Source: Nitrosopumilaceae archaeon (GTDB lineage: Archaea; Thermoproteota; Nitrososphaeria; Nitrososphaerales; Nitrosopumilaceae). From it: a stretch of 52,818 nt of DNA. The notes beneath the pieces were generated by a model that had not been told where the DNA came from, ran no database searches, and saw only the letters and a list, made by a program, of their open reading frames with translations. The number at the start of each line of letters is the position of its first letter. The first letter of the stretch is position 1. The stretch spans positions 1 through 52,818 of the forward strand of contig JAHELB010000005.1 of NCBI GenBank assembly GCA_024644385.1, in the 5' to 3' direction. Shown piece after piece: positions 26,005 to 35,020 of this stretch. Position numbers and translations under genes: made by a program.

Positions 26005-26060
26005 AAGGCATGCCACAAACTAATGGGCATTAACAAATATTTCCCTGCCATTGTACTTGC
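26005..26060 (+). promoter_or_regulatory. AAGGCATGCCACAAA leader cassette with mini-ORF MPQTNGH
   Basis: The element is 26005-26019. ATG 26010 opens MPQTNGH and TAA 26031-26033 closes it. The small-protein ATG follows 51 nt after the leader ATG. The first 50 nt match the copy at 35026-35075 (opposite strand) at all but four positions. Three of the four changes (Thr codon ACT/ACC, Gly codon GGG/GGA, and one past the stop) leave the peptide unchanged, and none alters it. Confidence 0.65.
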
Positions 26061-26222
26061 ATGAACCAATTAAATTTGGAATTAGGGAAAGCAGTCTCTG
26101 AAAATCAAATTGCTTTTCCACAAAAGGAAAAAATTAATCTTGAATTGGTGTCAAGACAAAACACCTGTGCAATGGACGTAATAGGTTTGTCTTGGATGTT
26201 CGTAGAGGATGATGAAATTTGA
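26061..26222 (+). CDS. 53-residue small protein, copy B of an unnamed family
   Basis: It begins MNQLNLELGKAVSENQ and ends CAMDVIGLSWMFVEDDEI. It is near-identical to copy A (18436-18591), differing by a two-residue insertion and a few conservative changes concentrated in the middle. The conservation at protein level over two distant loci supports translation. Single Cys, acidic tail, no signal. It lies 82 nt upstream of the fibronectin-III protein at 26305 on the same strand. No known family is recognised. Confidence 0.7.
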   Translation: MNQLNLELGKAVSENQIAFPQKEKINLELVSRQNTCAMDVIGLSWMFVEDDEI

Positions 26223-26304
26223 TTTTCCAATCGCTCTATAGAAAATTCAAACCAAAAGGAGAAAAAAATTTTCATTTTAATGAAGAGATTTTGGAATCCT
26301 TCAA

Positions 26305-28368
26305 GTGACTAAAAACAAAGTGAACAAAAGTATGATTTCTATTCAATCTTTAAGTAGTAATATTATTAGGAAAAGTACCATGAGACTACATTTTTTAGCT
26401 GTATTTTTTGTTTTATCTGCAGTTTTGCTGGTTACAGGAGCTCATGTATCATTTGCCCAAACAGCAACACCAACTGCACCTGAACCGATAATAGATTTAG
26501 CTCCAATCCCAGGAAACGAAGAGGTTAGACTTGATTGGAGTGCACCTTTCGACAATGGGGCGCCTATAACTAGCTACAAAGTAATAATGTGGCAAACAGG
26601 TTCAGATGTTACAACTACATATCCAAATCTTAGCACCTCGACATCAACGACAATTACTGGCTTAAAAAATGGAGTATCATATAGTTTCAAAGTTTTTGCA
26701 ATAAATTCTGCTGGAACCAGTGCTGATTCTAATATTGTCTTGACAACCCCATCAAAATCCATAATACCACCTGAGCCAATCACCGATTTAGTTTCAATCC
26801 CAGGAAACGAGGAGGTTAGACTTGTTTGGAGTGCACCTTTCGACAATGGGGTGCCTATAACTAACTACAAAGTAATAATGTGGCAAACCGGTTCAGATGT
26901 TACAACTACATATCCAAATCTTAGCACCTCGACATCAGCGATATTAACTGGCTTAAAAAATGGAGTATCATATAGTTTCAAAGTTTTTGCAATAAATTCT
27001 GCTGGAACCAGTGCTGATTCTAATATTGTATCATCCAAACCAGTAGCAGACGCGCCCTTGGTTGGAGTCCCATCTAAAATAAACACTCTTGTAGCCACCA
27101 GAGATGACGGTAAGGCAAATCTTTCTTGGACCAAACCCAATTCCAATGGTTCATCTATTACCTCCTTTGTGATTACATACTGGCAAGTCGGTACAAATGA
27201 TTTTTTCAAAAAAACTGTCACAGCTGATGCCACCAAAGCTCAGGTAACGGGGTTAACAAATGGTGTATCTTATGCCTTTAAAATAAACGCCAAAAATGGA
27301 GTAGGATTTGGTCCTGATTCTAATATAGACTCTGCAACCCCCTCAAAATCAACCACAGCCTCAGTTCCAAACCAAGTTAGAAAGGTAATTGCCACACCAA
27401 GTGATGGCCAGGTTTTTTTATCGTGGATTGAACCTTCTGATAACGGCGCATCTATTAGCAGTTACACGATAACTGTTTCCAAGAGAGGATCAAACGTTTA
27501 CACCACTTATCCTAACCTACCTGCAACAACACAAGCAACAATATCTGATTTGACAAATGGGCAAACCTATGAATTTACGGTTAGTGCTGTAAATTCAAAG
27601 GGAACAGGAAAAGCATCTGCTCCAACCTTTGCTATCCCAAATAATAAAAACCCAATATCCATCTCTAATCTCAAAGTAACACCTGCAAATGAAAAGGTAA
27701 AATTATCTTGGTCAATATCAACATCAGATCTTGAAAAGATATCAGGTTATAGGATTAGAGTCTATGAAAGCGGCTCAAGCTCCTTTGAAACTCATTCTCT
27801 TTTAGGAAAAACTACAAACTTTACCCTTGATGGTTTGAAAAATGGAAAACCATACGGTTTCCAGGTATTCACGGTAAGTTCTGAGGGTTTGGGGCCAGGA
27901 TCTAGAATTGTATCTGCAACTCCATTTGTCCCAATATTGGTTTCTCCAGATGCCCCAGGACAAATCAAGGATCTCAAAGCAGTTCCAGGAGATTCAAAGG
28001 TAACTCTTTCATGGACTGCTCCTTCAGATAAGGGATCGTCAATTACTCAATATAGGATTACCCAGGTAAAGGCAAACTCTGATTCCTTTAAAACAATTGA
28101 ATATTCTGGAACTACAAAGTCTGCTGTTATTACAGGACTACAAAATGAGGTTACATATAATTTCAAAATTCAAGGAAAAAATGCAGTTGGATTGGGTCCA
28201 GAGTCAAATACTGTTTCAGTGATACCAAAATCTTCACTACCCCAACCCACAATTCCTGCTTGGATTAAAACAACTGCTCAATGGTGGGCAGAAGGCAAGA
28301 TCTCAAATCTTGAATACTCCAAAGCAATAGAATGGCTAATCAATGAAGGAATTATTAGGATAAAATAA
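26305..28368 (+). CDS. Secreted multi-fibronectin type III protein with C-terminal WWxxG module
   Basis: This 687-residue protein has a signal peptide (Met28 onward, HFLAVFFVLSAVLLVTGAHVSFAQ) and about six Fn3 domains. Each shows the pattern P-x-(6)-L-x-W-x-P-(x)-N/D-G-x-x-I-x-x-Y and L-x-N-G-V-x-Y-x-F-x-V. A C-terminal module IPAWIKTTAQWWAEGKIS follows at about 650-687. Domains 1 and 2 are a recent tandem duplication of a 291-bp unit. The annotated GTG start at 26305 precedes Met28 by an unusually long N-region, so the true start may be internal. Likely a cell-surface adhesin or S-layer partner. Paralogue: 30164-31849. Confidence 0.85.
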   Translation: MTKNKVNKSMISIQSLSSNIIRKSTMRLHFLAVFFVLSAVLLVTGAHVSFAQTATPTAPEPIIDLAPIPGNEEVRLDWSAPFDNGAPITSYKVIMWQTGSDVTTTYPNLSTSTSTTITGLKNGVSYSFKVFAINSAGTSADSNIVLTTPSKSIIPPEPITDLVSIPGNEEVRLVWSAPFDNGVPITNYKVIMWQTGSDVTTTYPNLSTSTSAILTGLKNGVSYSFKVFAINSAGTSADSNIVSSKPVADAPLVGVPSKINTLVATRDDGKANLSWTKPNSNGSSITSFVITYWQVGTNDFFKKTVTADATKAQVTGLTNGVSYAFKINAKNGVGFGPDSNIDSATPSKSTTASVPNQVRKVIATPSDGQVFLSWIEPSDNGASISSYTITVSKRGSNVYTTYPNLPATTQATISDLTNGQTYEFTVSAVNSKGTGKASAPTFAIPNNKNPISISNLKVTPANEKVKLSWSISTSDLEKISGYRIRVYESGSSSFETHSLLGKTTNFTLDGLKNGKPYGFQVFTVSSEGLGPGSRIVSATPFVPILVSPDAPGQIKDLKAVPGDSKVTLSWTAPSDKGSSITQYRITQVKANSDSFKTIEYSGTTKSAVITGLQNEVTYNFKIQGKNAVGLGPESNTVSVIPKSSLPQPTIPAWIKTTAQWWAEGKISNLEYSKAIEWLINEGIIRIK
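26505..27035 (+). repeat. Tandem 291-bp repeat within the Fn3 gene
   Basis: The segments 26505-26744 and 26796-27035 are in register at 291 bp (97 codons) and differ at only about ten positions over 240 nt. The low divergence compared with the other Fn3 domains of the same gene indicates a recent in-frame duplication of one domain. Confidence 0.85.
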
Positions 28369-28519
28369 AAACTAATTTTTTCTAAATAATTTTAGTTTGG
28401 TCTAATTAGAACATGATTTTGAAAAATTGGCCTTTTGCTTTGAGGTTTTTATTTTTCACAAACAAGTGATTTATGCCAATTTTCACCCTTAAAATTCTGG
28501 AAAAAGAGGTTTAAAATCT

Positions 28520-29086
28520 GTGGTACAAAAAAATGGCATGATCTTAATGACGGCATTTTTGTTTGGCGCAGTCATTTTATTAGTAACTATTAGCCTCTCT
28601 CCAGTTCAATTACAGACTACTTCAATAATGGCAATAGTTCCTTCGACAGAAAATACTCACAGTGTAATCTTTCAAGTTTGTGCAGGAGATACAATTATGA
28701 GGGCTCCAGAGGTAAGAATATCCTCCGATACTGAGGTAAAAACTGTTAAACTAAGTAAGGAAATACTTCCAGAGTCATGTAGGCAGACATCGGCCATCAT
28801 TAAAGCAACAGATTCAAAAACAATCAAAATGGAGAAGGTGGATAAGAAAAATATTAACATTATGATTACTGAAGTTGATGAGAAGATCCTAAACATTCAA
28901 TCTGAAATTACCAAGAAAAATGCTGAACTTGAAGAATTGATTGCAAGAATTCCAGAAGACAAGTCCCCAAGTCATAGCGTTAATGCAAAAATAAATAATA
29001 TTGCTGTGGAGATATCCAAGCTAAGAAATCAGCTTCACGATGTAAAAATGGAGCGTGAAAAGCTGTTGGTTTTTCTAAAGGGCTAG
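28520..29086 (+). CDS. Secreted protein with one VCAG domain and helical hairpin
   Basis: This 188-residue paralogue of 25106-25675 has a hydrophobic N-terminus (MILMTAFLFGAVILLVTIS) and a beta domain with VIFQVCAGD, APEVRISSDTE and ESCRQTS (about 50-115). A long helical hairpin follows (118-186, EKILNIQSEITKKNAELEEL with a turn at EDKSPSHS). Translation is annotated from GTG 28520. A TATA-like TTTAAAAT (28510-28517) would instead suit the in-frame ATG 28538 for a leaderless mRNA. The exported domain is followed by no anchor, so it may be cleaved and released or bound to the surface. Confidence 0.75.
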   Translation: MVQKNGMILMTAFLFGAVILLVTISLSPVQLQTTSIMAIVPSTENTHSVIFQVCAGDTIMRAPEVRISSDTEVKTVKLSKEILPESCRQTSAIIKATDSKTIKMEKVDKKNINIMITEVDEKILNIQSEITKKNAELEELIARIPEDKSPSHSVNAKINNIAVEISKLRNQLHDVKMEREKLLVFLKG

Positions 29087-29130
29087 CCATCTTATAGCTT
29101 TATTTATTTCAAAAAAACCAAAAATCTTTT

Positions 29131-29979
29131 TTACAATCTTGGAATTATGCCAAGCCTTGATTTTGTAGAAACTACAATTATAGAAATTATTGCTACAGCC
29201 AGAATTAATACTGCAATAGCTCCGAATTCTGGAATTACAAAGGTTCCAATTATCTCAATCTCCTCTGCACCAGATGGAAATTGAATTATTAGAGTTCTAT
29301 CTGCAGCTGTTTTTGTTTCATCAAAAGACACCTCTTCTCCATCCACAAGAACAAAAAACACATCGTCTGCTGTTCCAATTTTTGCATCTATGGTTTTTCT
29401 AGGTAATGTTACAGTAATTTGGCCACTATCAGTTGTGTCCAATTCCATAATTAGGGAATTTGAATCGGTGTCTGCATAGATGTTTGTTACTTTACTACCT
29501 ACGATATCGTGTTTTAACGTAATCTTTACCTTTTCATTCATTTCCATGCCAATTGGTGGGGTTTCTACCGGCATTGATTTAGGATCTTTGGCCATTGTAT
29601 CTCCTACTAGCACAAGTCCCTCCATCCAAGGATGAACCATGCAAAAGTAAGCAAATTCCCCGTTTGATTCAAACGTGTGTGAGAAGGTGGTTCCTGCCAT
29701 AAACAAACTGCTGTCAAAGAAACCAGATGGTCCATCTTTTGCAGTTCCAGCCGTCACTGTATGAGCTGCAGAGTCATCATTTGACCATGTTACCGTATCT
29801 CCTTTTGTAATTAGCACTTGGGGAGGTAGGAAACATTCGTTTGTAGTTTCACATCCGGGGACAGCAGTCCCCTGAGGGACACTGACAGATACATTTTCTG
29901 CAAAAGCTGGAGGAATGGAGAACAATATTGTAGCAACAAAAAGGGTTAATATTGGAAAACTTATTTCGCCCTTTATCAT
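29131..29979 (-). CDS. Membrane-anchored cupredoxin (plastocyanin-like) with PEFG C-terminus
   Basis: This 282-residue protein has a signal peptide (about 7-27). A blue-copper domain (about 30-127) has likely ligands His73 (SAAHTV), Cys113, His116 and Met119 (YFCMVHPWM). A beta-rich spacer domain follows. The C-terminal tail PEFGAIAVLILAVAIIS plus Lys/Arg is the thaumarchaeal PEFG sorting/anchoring signal (Pro250 onward). Small copper proteins are thought to carry electrons in ammonia-oxidising archaea. The long spacer could hold the domain off the membrane. Confidence 0.88.
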   Translation of the reverse strand: MIKGEISFPILTLFVATILFSIPPAFAENVSVSVPQGTAVPGCETTNECFLPPQVLITKGDTVTWSNDDSAAHTVTAGTAKDGPSGFFDSSLFMAGTTFSHTFESNGEFAYFCMVHPWMEGLVLVGDTMAKDPKSMPVETPPIGMEMNEKVKITLKHDIVGSKVTNIYADTDSNSLIMELDTTDSGQITVTLPRKTIDAKIGTADDVFFVLVDGEEVSFDETKTAADRTLIIQFPSGAEEIEIIGTFVIPEFGAIAVLILAVAIISIIVVSTKSRLGIIPRL

Positions 29980-30163
29980 TATGCAAGATCAATTTGTTGA
30001 CTAAGATAAAAAACTTGCCCCATATTCGAATAATAGCCTAGAATCACCTTGCTTTAAAATTTGGACAATTAAACTCTAAATTTATTAAATATGTTTTAGT
30101 TTTAGAAAAATTTTCATGAAATTAAATTCTGATGAAATATAATTTTTTGATAATAATTGTATG

Positions 30164-31849
30164 TTATTTTAATTTGATAATTCCTTGATTTATCAAATAT
30201 TCTATTGCACTAACATACTCTGAATCAGAAATAATTCCGTCTGACCACCATTTGGCGTTATTTTTAATCCATGACGGAATAATGATTTTAGATTCTGTTG
30301 ACCCCGGAGTAACTGAAACCATATTGGATACCGGACCTTGCCCAATTGAATTTATTGGGATAACTTTAAAATCATATGTTATCCCATTTGTTAAGCCCTG
30401 AATCACTGCATTGGGGGTACTGCCAAATTTGGGAATGGTGACAAAAACACTCTCTCCTCTTTTAAATTGTTGAATATGATATTCAGTAATTTTATTCCCA
30501 TTATCATTTGGCATAGACCAAGAAAGACTGGCTTGATTATTGCCAGACACAACCCTGAGATCAGAAATAGATCCAGGTGCCCCTGGTTCCACTTGAGTTA
30601 TTTTGGGAATTACACTTACAATGTTGGATATTGGCCCCAAACCTGCATCAGTTACAGGGAGTATACTAAATCCATAAGATACTCCATTTGAAAGCCCCCA
30701 AATTGTAGTTTTGGTGGTTTTTCCTATGATATCATGAACTACAAATGTATTTGAGTTACTTTGGTATTCTCTAACTCTGTAACCAGTTATTTGTTGCAGT
30801 TTATCGTCAGCAACGGACCAGCTAAGATCTGCCTTACCATTTCCTGCAACAGCTCGGAGATTTGAAATCTCTATTGAAATCTTTTTTTCAGGAGTTGCAA
30901 AGGCAGATCCAGATGCCTGCCCTTCTCCAATTGAATTAATCGCTACAACTTTGAATCCATATTTTATCCCATTTTTTAACCCAGTAATTGTCATTTGGGT
31001 ATCATTACCTTTACCAGGATATGTGGTAAAAACCGAAGATCCAGATTCCGAGACTATTATTTTATAATTTTTTATCGGTGATCCATTTGCAGATGGAGAT
31101 ATCCAAGTTACCAAAACTTGTCCATCGCTTCCAATTGCTGTGACTCCTCTTACTTGATTGGGAACCTTTGCTATTGAAGAGGATGATGGGGTTGCAGAAA
31201 CAACGTTAGAATCAGGACCATGTCCCATGGAATTTATTGCAACTATTTTAAATCTATATGGCACCTCATTTACTAAATCTGTTATTTGAGCGCCGTCTGC
31301 CTTTCCTGTTAAAGTCTTTGTTTTAATTTCTCCAGATCCAATTTCCCAAAAATAAATTTTGTAACCTGTAACCTGTGTGCCTCCATTAAATGGTGGACTC
31401 CAGCTGAGCAAAACTTTACCATCTCCTCTGGTTGCTTTTAGATCTGTGATTTTATCAGGTACAAACATTGAAGCCGAGATTGAAGGTTTGGCAGAAACAA
31501 TATTTGAATCAGGACTTTCACCTCTAGAATTTTTTGCAATTACCTTGAAATTATAAGATACATCATTTGTTAGTCCATTAGCCACTGCTCTAGTGGTGGT
31601 ACTAATGTTTGGGAAGGTTGTAAAGATGTCAGAACCTGTTTTCCACATTACTATCTTATAGTTTTGGATTGGGACCTGGTTGTCATAGGGAGCGGTCCAT
31701 ATTAGATGAATTTCACCATTTCCCGGGACTGCGATTAAATCTGTAACAGGTTCTGGTGGTCCATCCGCAAAAGCAGAACCAAAACTTGTTACAAAAATTA
31801 TTGAAAAAAGCATAAAAGAAAATAAAAGCAAAGGCCTCACGTTTGGCAT
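30164..31849 (-). CDS. Secreted fibronectin type III protein with C-terminal WWxxG module
   Basis: This 561-residue protein has a signal peptide (about 6-28, ending SAFADG). Five Fn3 domains follow, each with the LxWxPPxxxG...I-x-x-Y and GLTNGVxYxFKVIAxNxxG patterns, then IPSWIKNNAKWWSDGIISDS and YLINQGIIKLK at the end. It is the second Fn3 paralogue, shorter by one domain than the protein at 26305 and without the recent tandem duplication. It probably sits on the cell surface. The start ATG is the first Met of a normal signal sequence. It is divergently oriented from the KAP NTPase. Confidence 0.85.
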   Translation of the reverse strand: MPNVRPLLLFSFMLFSIIFVTSFGSAFADGPPEPVTDLIAVPGNGEIHLIWTAPYDNQVPIQNYKIVMWKTGSDIFTTFPNISTTTRAVANGLTNDVSYNFKVIAKNSRGESPDSNIVSAKPSISASMFVPDKITDLKATRGDGKVLLSWSPPFNGGTQVTGYKIYFWEIGSGEIKTKTLTGKADGAQITDLVNEVPYRFKIVAINSMGHGPDSNVVSATPSSSSIAKVPNQVRGVTAIGSDGQVLVTWISPSANGSPIKNYKIIVSESGSSVFTTYPGKGNDTQMTITGLKNGIKYGFKVVAINSIGEGQASGSAFATPEKKISIEISNLRAVAGNGKADLSWSVADDKLQQITGYRVREYQSNSNTFVVHDIIGKTTKTTIWGLSNGVSYGFSILPVTDAGLGPISNIVSVIPKITQVEPGAPGSISDLRVVSGNNQASLSWSMPNDNGNKITEYHIQQFKRGESVFVTIPKFGSTPNAVIQGLTNGITYDFKVIPINSIGQGPVSNMVSVTPGSTESKIIIPSWIKNNAKWWSDGIISDSEYVSAIEYLINQGIIKLK

Positions 31850-31978
31850 TGAAATTTATTCTATTTAAATGGAATTATCTCTTTTTACCACTATCTTCTT
31901 TTCACAATAATTAAAAAATTTATTTTCTTGAAATTTTAAAAATACACTTTAATAATGTAAACTGTTACAAGATTTGTT

Positions 31979-33373
31979 TTGAAAGTTGGTTATAATAATT
32001 CAAAAATTATTGTACTGACTGATGAAGAAGAAACGGATCCCACTCAAGAATTTAATGCGTTAGGCAACACCATAGCTTCAATAATAAAAGATTCTCCTCC
32101 AAGATTTACTCTCGGGATCTATGGTGAATGGGGAACTGGAAAATCAACTTTAATGAAACTAATCGAAAATAAATTAAAAACTAATGACAACTCACGAGAC
32201 CAGAAAATTCTTCATATTTGGTTTAATGCTTGGAAATTTGAACGAGAAGAACAATTTGCAGCTATCGCCTTGTTGAAAACCATTGCATACAAAATGACTG
32301 GGCAGGATAAACTTGACTCTTTATCAAAAACAATACGGAAAAGCCTAAAAATTCTTGGAAAAGATCTACTTCAGAAAATTGCAACGGGAGCTTTGTTAAA
32401 CGAAAAAGGAGTTGAAGCGGCAGAAAATTCCTTAAACCGAAACATGGAGTTTTTAGAGAAAATTGATGGATTGGATAAGGATACCATCTATTTTGATGGG
32501 CTTGAATCCATTCGTATAAAAATTGAGGAAATTAGAAGGGCGAATCCAGAATTCAGATTAGTTGTATATATTGATGATTTAGATAGATGCTCACCTAAAA
32601 TGGCCCTTGAAGTTCTTGAATCAATCAAGGTTTTCTTAGATATGGAAGGATTTGTTTACGTTATAGGAGTTAGTCATACCACTGTTTCCAAATTGATAAG
32701 CCAGGCGTACAAGGATACTGGAATCGATGGAGTGGAGTACATAAAAAAAATTATTCAAATTCCAATTAAACTCCCAGAGTGGTCCCAGGAAGACGCAAAA
32801 ATTATTTTAAATCAAAAAATTATTCCAAAGCTTTCTTCTAAATATCAGAAAATTTTTTCTGAGGGTAATGCTCAAACATTAATTTCTGAATTGGAACAAA
32901 ATCCCAGAAGAATTAAGAGACTTGTCAATAATCTAATGATTGCCCATGAAACATTTTCGTTGGAAAAAGATAATGAATTAGATCTTACTGCCCTATTTCT
33001 CTTTTCAATTCTTAAGAAAAGATGGCCTCTGGTTTTTCAGTACTATGTGAAATCCTCAGATAATTTTAAAAATTTGGTTATTGATTGTGATGATATTTGT
33101 AGAGCAGATCACTTCAAGGAGTATGAAGATGCTTTAAAGTTCAATCCTTCGGAACAAGCAGATCAAATAAAGACAAGGTGGGAAGTGGCTTTAAAGCAAT
33201 ATGATTTAAGGAGTAACTTGGCGCATATTTTAGAATTAGATCGAGAAGGAGTTCATTTTATAGATAGTTATGGAGAAAAATTAAATGAAATAAAGGATTG
33301 GAATTTGTATGGGCTGGCAATAGATATCATTGAAGAGGTTGATTCACAACATATTCCTAAAATCCCATTGTAA
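31979..33373 (+). CDS. KAP-type P-loop NTPase
   Basis: This 464-residue STAND/KAP NTPase has a Walker A GEWGTGKST (49-57) after a short lead, then W-x-N-A-W-K-F-E-R-E. Walker B is VVYIDDLDRCSP (Asp199, Asp200, Asp202), followed by KVFLDMEGFVYVIGVS and an arginine-finger-like region NPRRIKRLVNN. KAP proteins without transmembrane helices exist in archaea, and I see none here. Some bacterial relatives belong to defence or signalling systems. Flanked by secreted-protein genes but without defence neighbours, its role here is unclear. The start is TTG 31979. An AT-rich stretch precedes it. Confidence 0.87.
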   Translation: MKVGYNNSKIIVLTDEEETDPTQEFNALGNTIASIIKDSPPRFTLGIYGEWGTGKSTLMKLIENKLKTNDNSRDQKILHIWFNAWKFEREEQFAAIALLKTIAYKMTGQDKLDSLSKTIRKSLKILGKDLLQKIATGALLNEKGVEAAENSLNRNMEFLEKIDGLDKDTIYFDGLESIRIKIEEIRRANPEFRLVVYIDDLDRCSPKMALEVLESIKVFLDMEGFVYVIGVSHTTVSKLISQAYKDTGIDGVEYIKKIIQIPIKLPEWSQEDAKIILNQKIIPKLSSKYQKIFSEGNAQTLISELEQNPRRIKRLVNNLMIAHETFSLEKDNELDLTALFLFSILKKRWPLVFQYYVKSSDNFKNLVIDCDDICRADHFKEYEDALKFNPSEQADQIKTRWEVALKQYDLRSNLAHILELDREGVHFIDSYGEKLNEIKDWNLYGLAIDIIEEVDSQHIPKIPL

Positions 33374-33546
33374 AATTATGAATCCAACATTTAACTTGAT
33401 AAAAAATTTCTAAAAAAAATATTTTTTAAAATAGTAATCAATTATAGAAATAAATAATTCAATGATTTAGAACTGTGATTTTTATAGAAAAAACCAGTAC
33501 TACATTTTTTTAAATTGAAACTAGGATTCAAAGGATTGAATATCTA

Positions 33547-34836
33547 TTATCGATATATTTGAAGTAGTAATCTACTTAGTTCGCCCTTGGCAGAAATTAT
33601 ATCACTTCTCAATTTGGATATGCTTTCTACCTTCATGGTTAGTTGTTCATTGAAGTCTTCTGCCCTGTTTGGATCATGAACCAAGGTCTTCATACTTTCT
33701 TTTTCAGATACGAGTTGTTTTGTGAGGTCGTCGATCTTTTTCTCTAGTTGTGTTATCTTGTTAGATGAATCAGCGTTTCCAGCAACGTTTACTGTAATAC
33801 TTTCAGAGTCTGTTGCCCCAATTTTTGCTGAAGTAAATTGGCATGTTTTAGGTGCTATTTTATCTCCAAGTTTAACATTAACGCTTTCTTTATCTGAGGA
33901 AATCATTATTACTGGAACTCTGACTTGTTCCTCTCCTGCACATGCCTCAAACACTACATCAAAAGTATTTGGTGATGCCACTGAGGGGAGTACAGAAATT
34001 TTGTTGGCCAAATACCCTGTAATTGGGGTCCCAGAAAATGTCAGTTTATCTAATTGAAGATTTGATTTTGTAGGTGTGTATAAAACAAAGTACATTCGTT
34101 GCAAATCTGCTCTTGCATCATTTAGTTGCTTTCTCAAATCTATAATTTTATTTCCCAATTGCTTATTTGCCTCTGTGGCTTCTTTACCAAAGGTTTTTTT
34201 CACTTCATTTAGTTCCATTCTAAGAGAATCTACTTTTGCTGCTGCTGCCTGGATCTTTTGAGAAATATCTCCTTTGCTAACTAAAGTAGCTGAGATTGAA
34301 TCGGGGCTAGCAGCTTTGATTATAGTAGCACTTGTTACACACGAATTTTGGGCAACTGTTTCAACTAACTCATATCGTTTTGTCTCGCTATCTGAGGTGA
34401 TTAATACCTCTGGGGATACCAAAGATTGAGTCACTGCACATACCTCGAATACATAATCATAACTTCCGACGGATACTTTGGGTGATAATTTGCCAAGGTC
34501 ACTTTTAATTGGAGTTACAATTACCTTGTTAATTTTTCCAGCAGGTGATGAAAGTTTTGTAATGAAATCTTTTAGTTTTGCCTCGTCAATGGGTTTTGCC
34601 CAGCCGTTTTCGACTAATTTTTTAACACTGTCTGGCTTTACACAAGCTGGAGAATTTTTCCCTTCCCTGATCACTTTGAATAATCCTGTATCACAAATGA
34701 CTTTATCAGATGAAATTCCAATCTTTACTTGTTTTTTAGGGGCAAGAACATCTGCATAGGCTGGAGCTGTTAGTGACATTACAAGAATTACTGAAAGAAT
34801 TGAAGCAAATAATATTGCGTGATTAATTTTCAACAT
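33547..34836 (-). CDS. Secreted protein with two VCAG-domain plus coiled-coil modules
   Basis: This 429-residue protein has a signal peptide (about 6-29, ending PAYADV). A region with ICDTGLFKVIREGKNSPACVKP...GWAK follows, then a first VCAG domain (YDYVFEVCAV, PEVLITSDSE, NSCVTS; about 125-195). The first helical hairpin is about 195-255. The second VCAG domain is FDVVFEACAGEEQ, VIMISSDKES, KTCQFTS. A C-terminal hairpin with heptad Leu/Ile closes the protein (ITQLEKKIDDLTKQLVSEK). Overall arrangement equals that of 16972-18378. ATG start, 52 nt after the small protein at 34889. A filamentous or scaffold-like surface role is inferred. Confidence 0.77.
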   Translation of the reverse strand: MLKINHAILFASILSVILVMSLTAPAYADVLAPKKQVKIGISSDKVICDTGLFKVIREGKNSPACVKPDSVKKLVENGWAKPIDEAKLKDFITKLSSPAGKINKVIVTPIKSDLGKLSPKVSVGSYDYVFEVCAVTQSLVSPEVLITSDSETKRYELVETVAQNSCVTSATIIKAASPDSISATLVSKGDISQKIQAAAAKVDSLRMELNEVKKTFGKEATEANKQLGNKIIDLRKQLNDARADLQRMYFVLYTPTKSNLQLDKLTFSGTPITGYLANKISVLPSVASPNTFDVVFEACAGEEQVRVPVIMISSDKESVNVKLGDKIAPKTCQFTSAKIGATDSESITVNVAGNADSSNKITQLEKKIDDLTKQLVSEKESMKTLVHDPNRAEDFNEQLTMKVESISKLRSDIISAKGELSRLLLQIYR

Positions 34837-34888
34837 TTTTTTTCATAAACCGTTCAATATAAAGTATTTTTAGGATTTTGAGGGTAAT

Positions 34889-35020
34889 CTAAAAAATTCC
34901 CCTTAGGTCTTCCCAGGTAATTTGACTTTGACAAATCTTAACCCCTTCTAGATTTGATTCTCTTTTTACCTGAGGAATTGATGGTTCAAATTTCCTTGCT
35001 TCCAAAATTATTTGGCTCAT
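34889..35020 (-). CDS. 43-residue small protein, divergent copy C of the small-protein family
   Basis: It begins MSQIILEARKFEPSIPQVKRESNLEG and ends CQSQITWEDLRGIF. The first 20 residues line up with copies A and B (MxQxxLExxK ... PQ), with the C-terminal half divergent. The start-codon context (ATGAGCCAAATAA) matches copy B at most positions, and the ATG is 51 nt after the leader ATG exactly as in A and B. It is directly upstream of the secreted protein at 33547-34836 on the same strand. Confidence 0.55.
   Translation of the reverse strand: MSQIILEARKFEPSIPQVKRESNLEGVKICQSQITWEDLRGIF

Noticed and set aside
28473-28514. Mini-ORF MPIFTLKILEKEV before the secreted protein at 28520
   Set aside because: Only ATGCC agrees with the repeated element. 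The peptide is unlike MPQ(T/I), and the rest of the consensus is absent.
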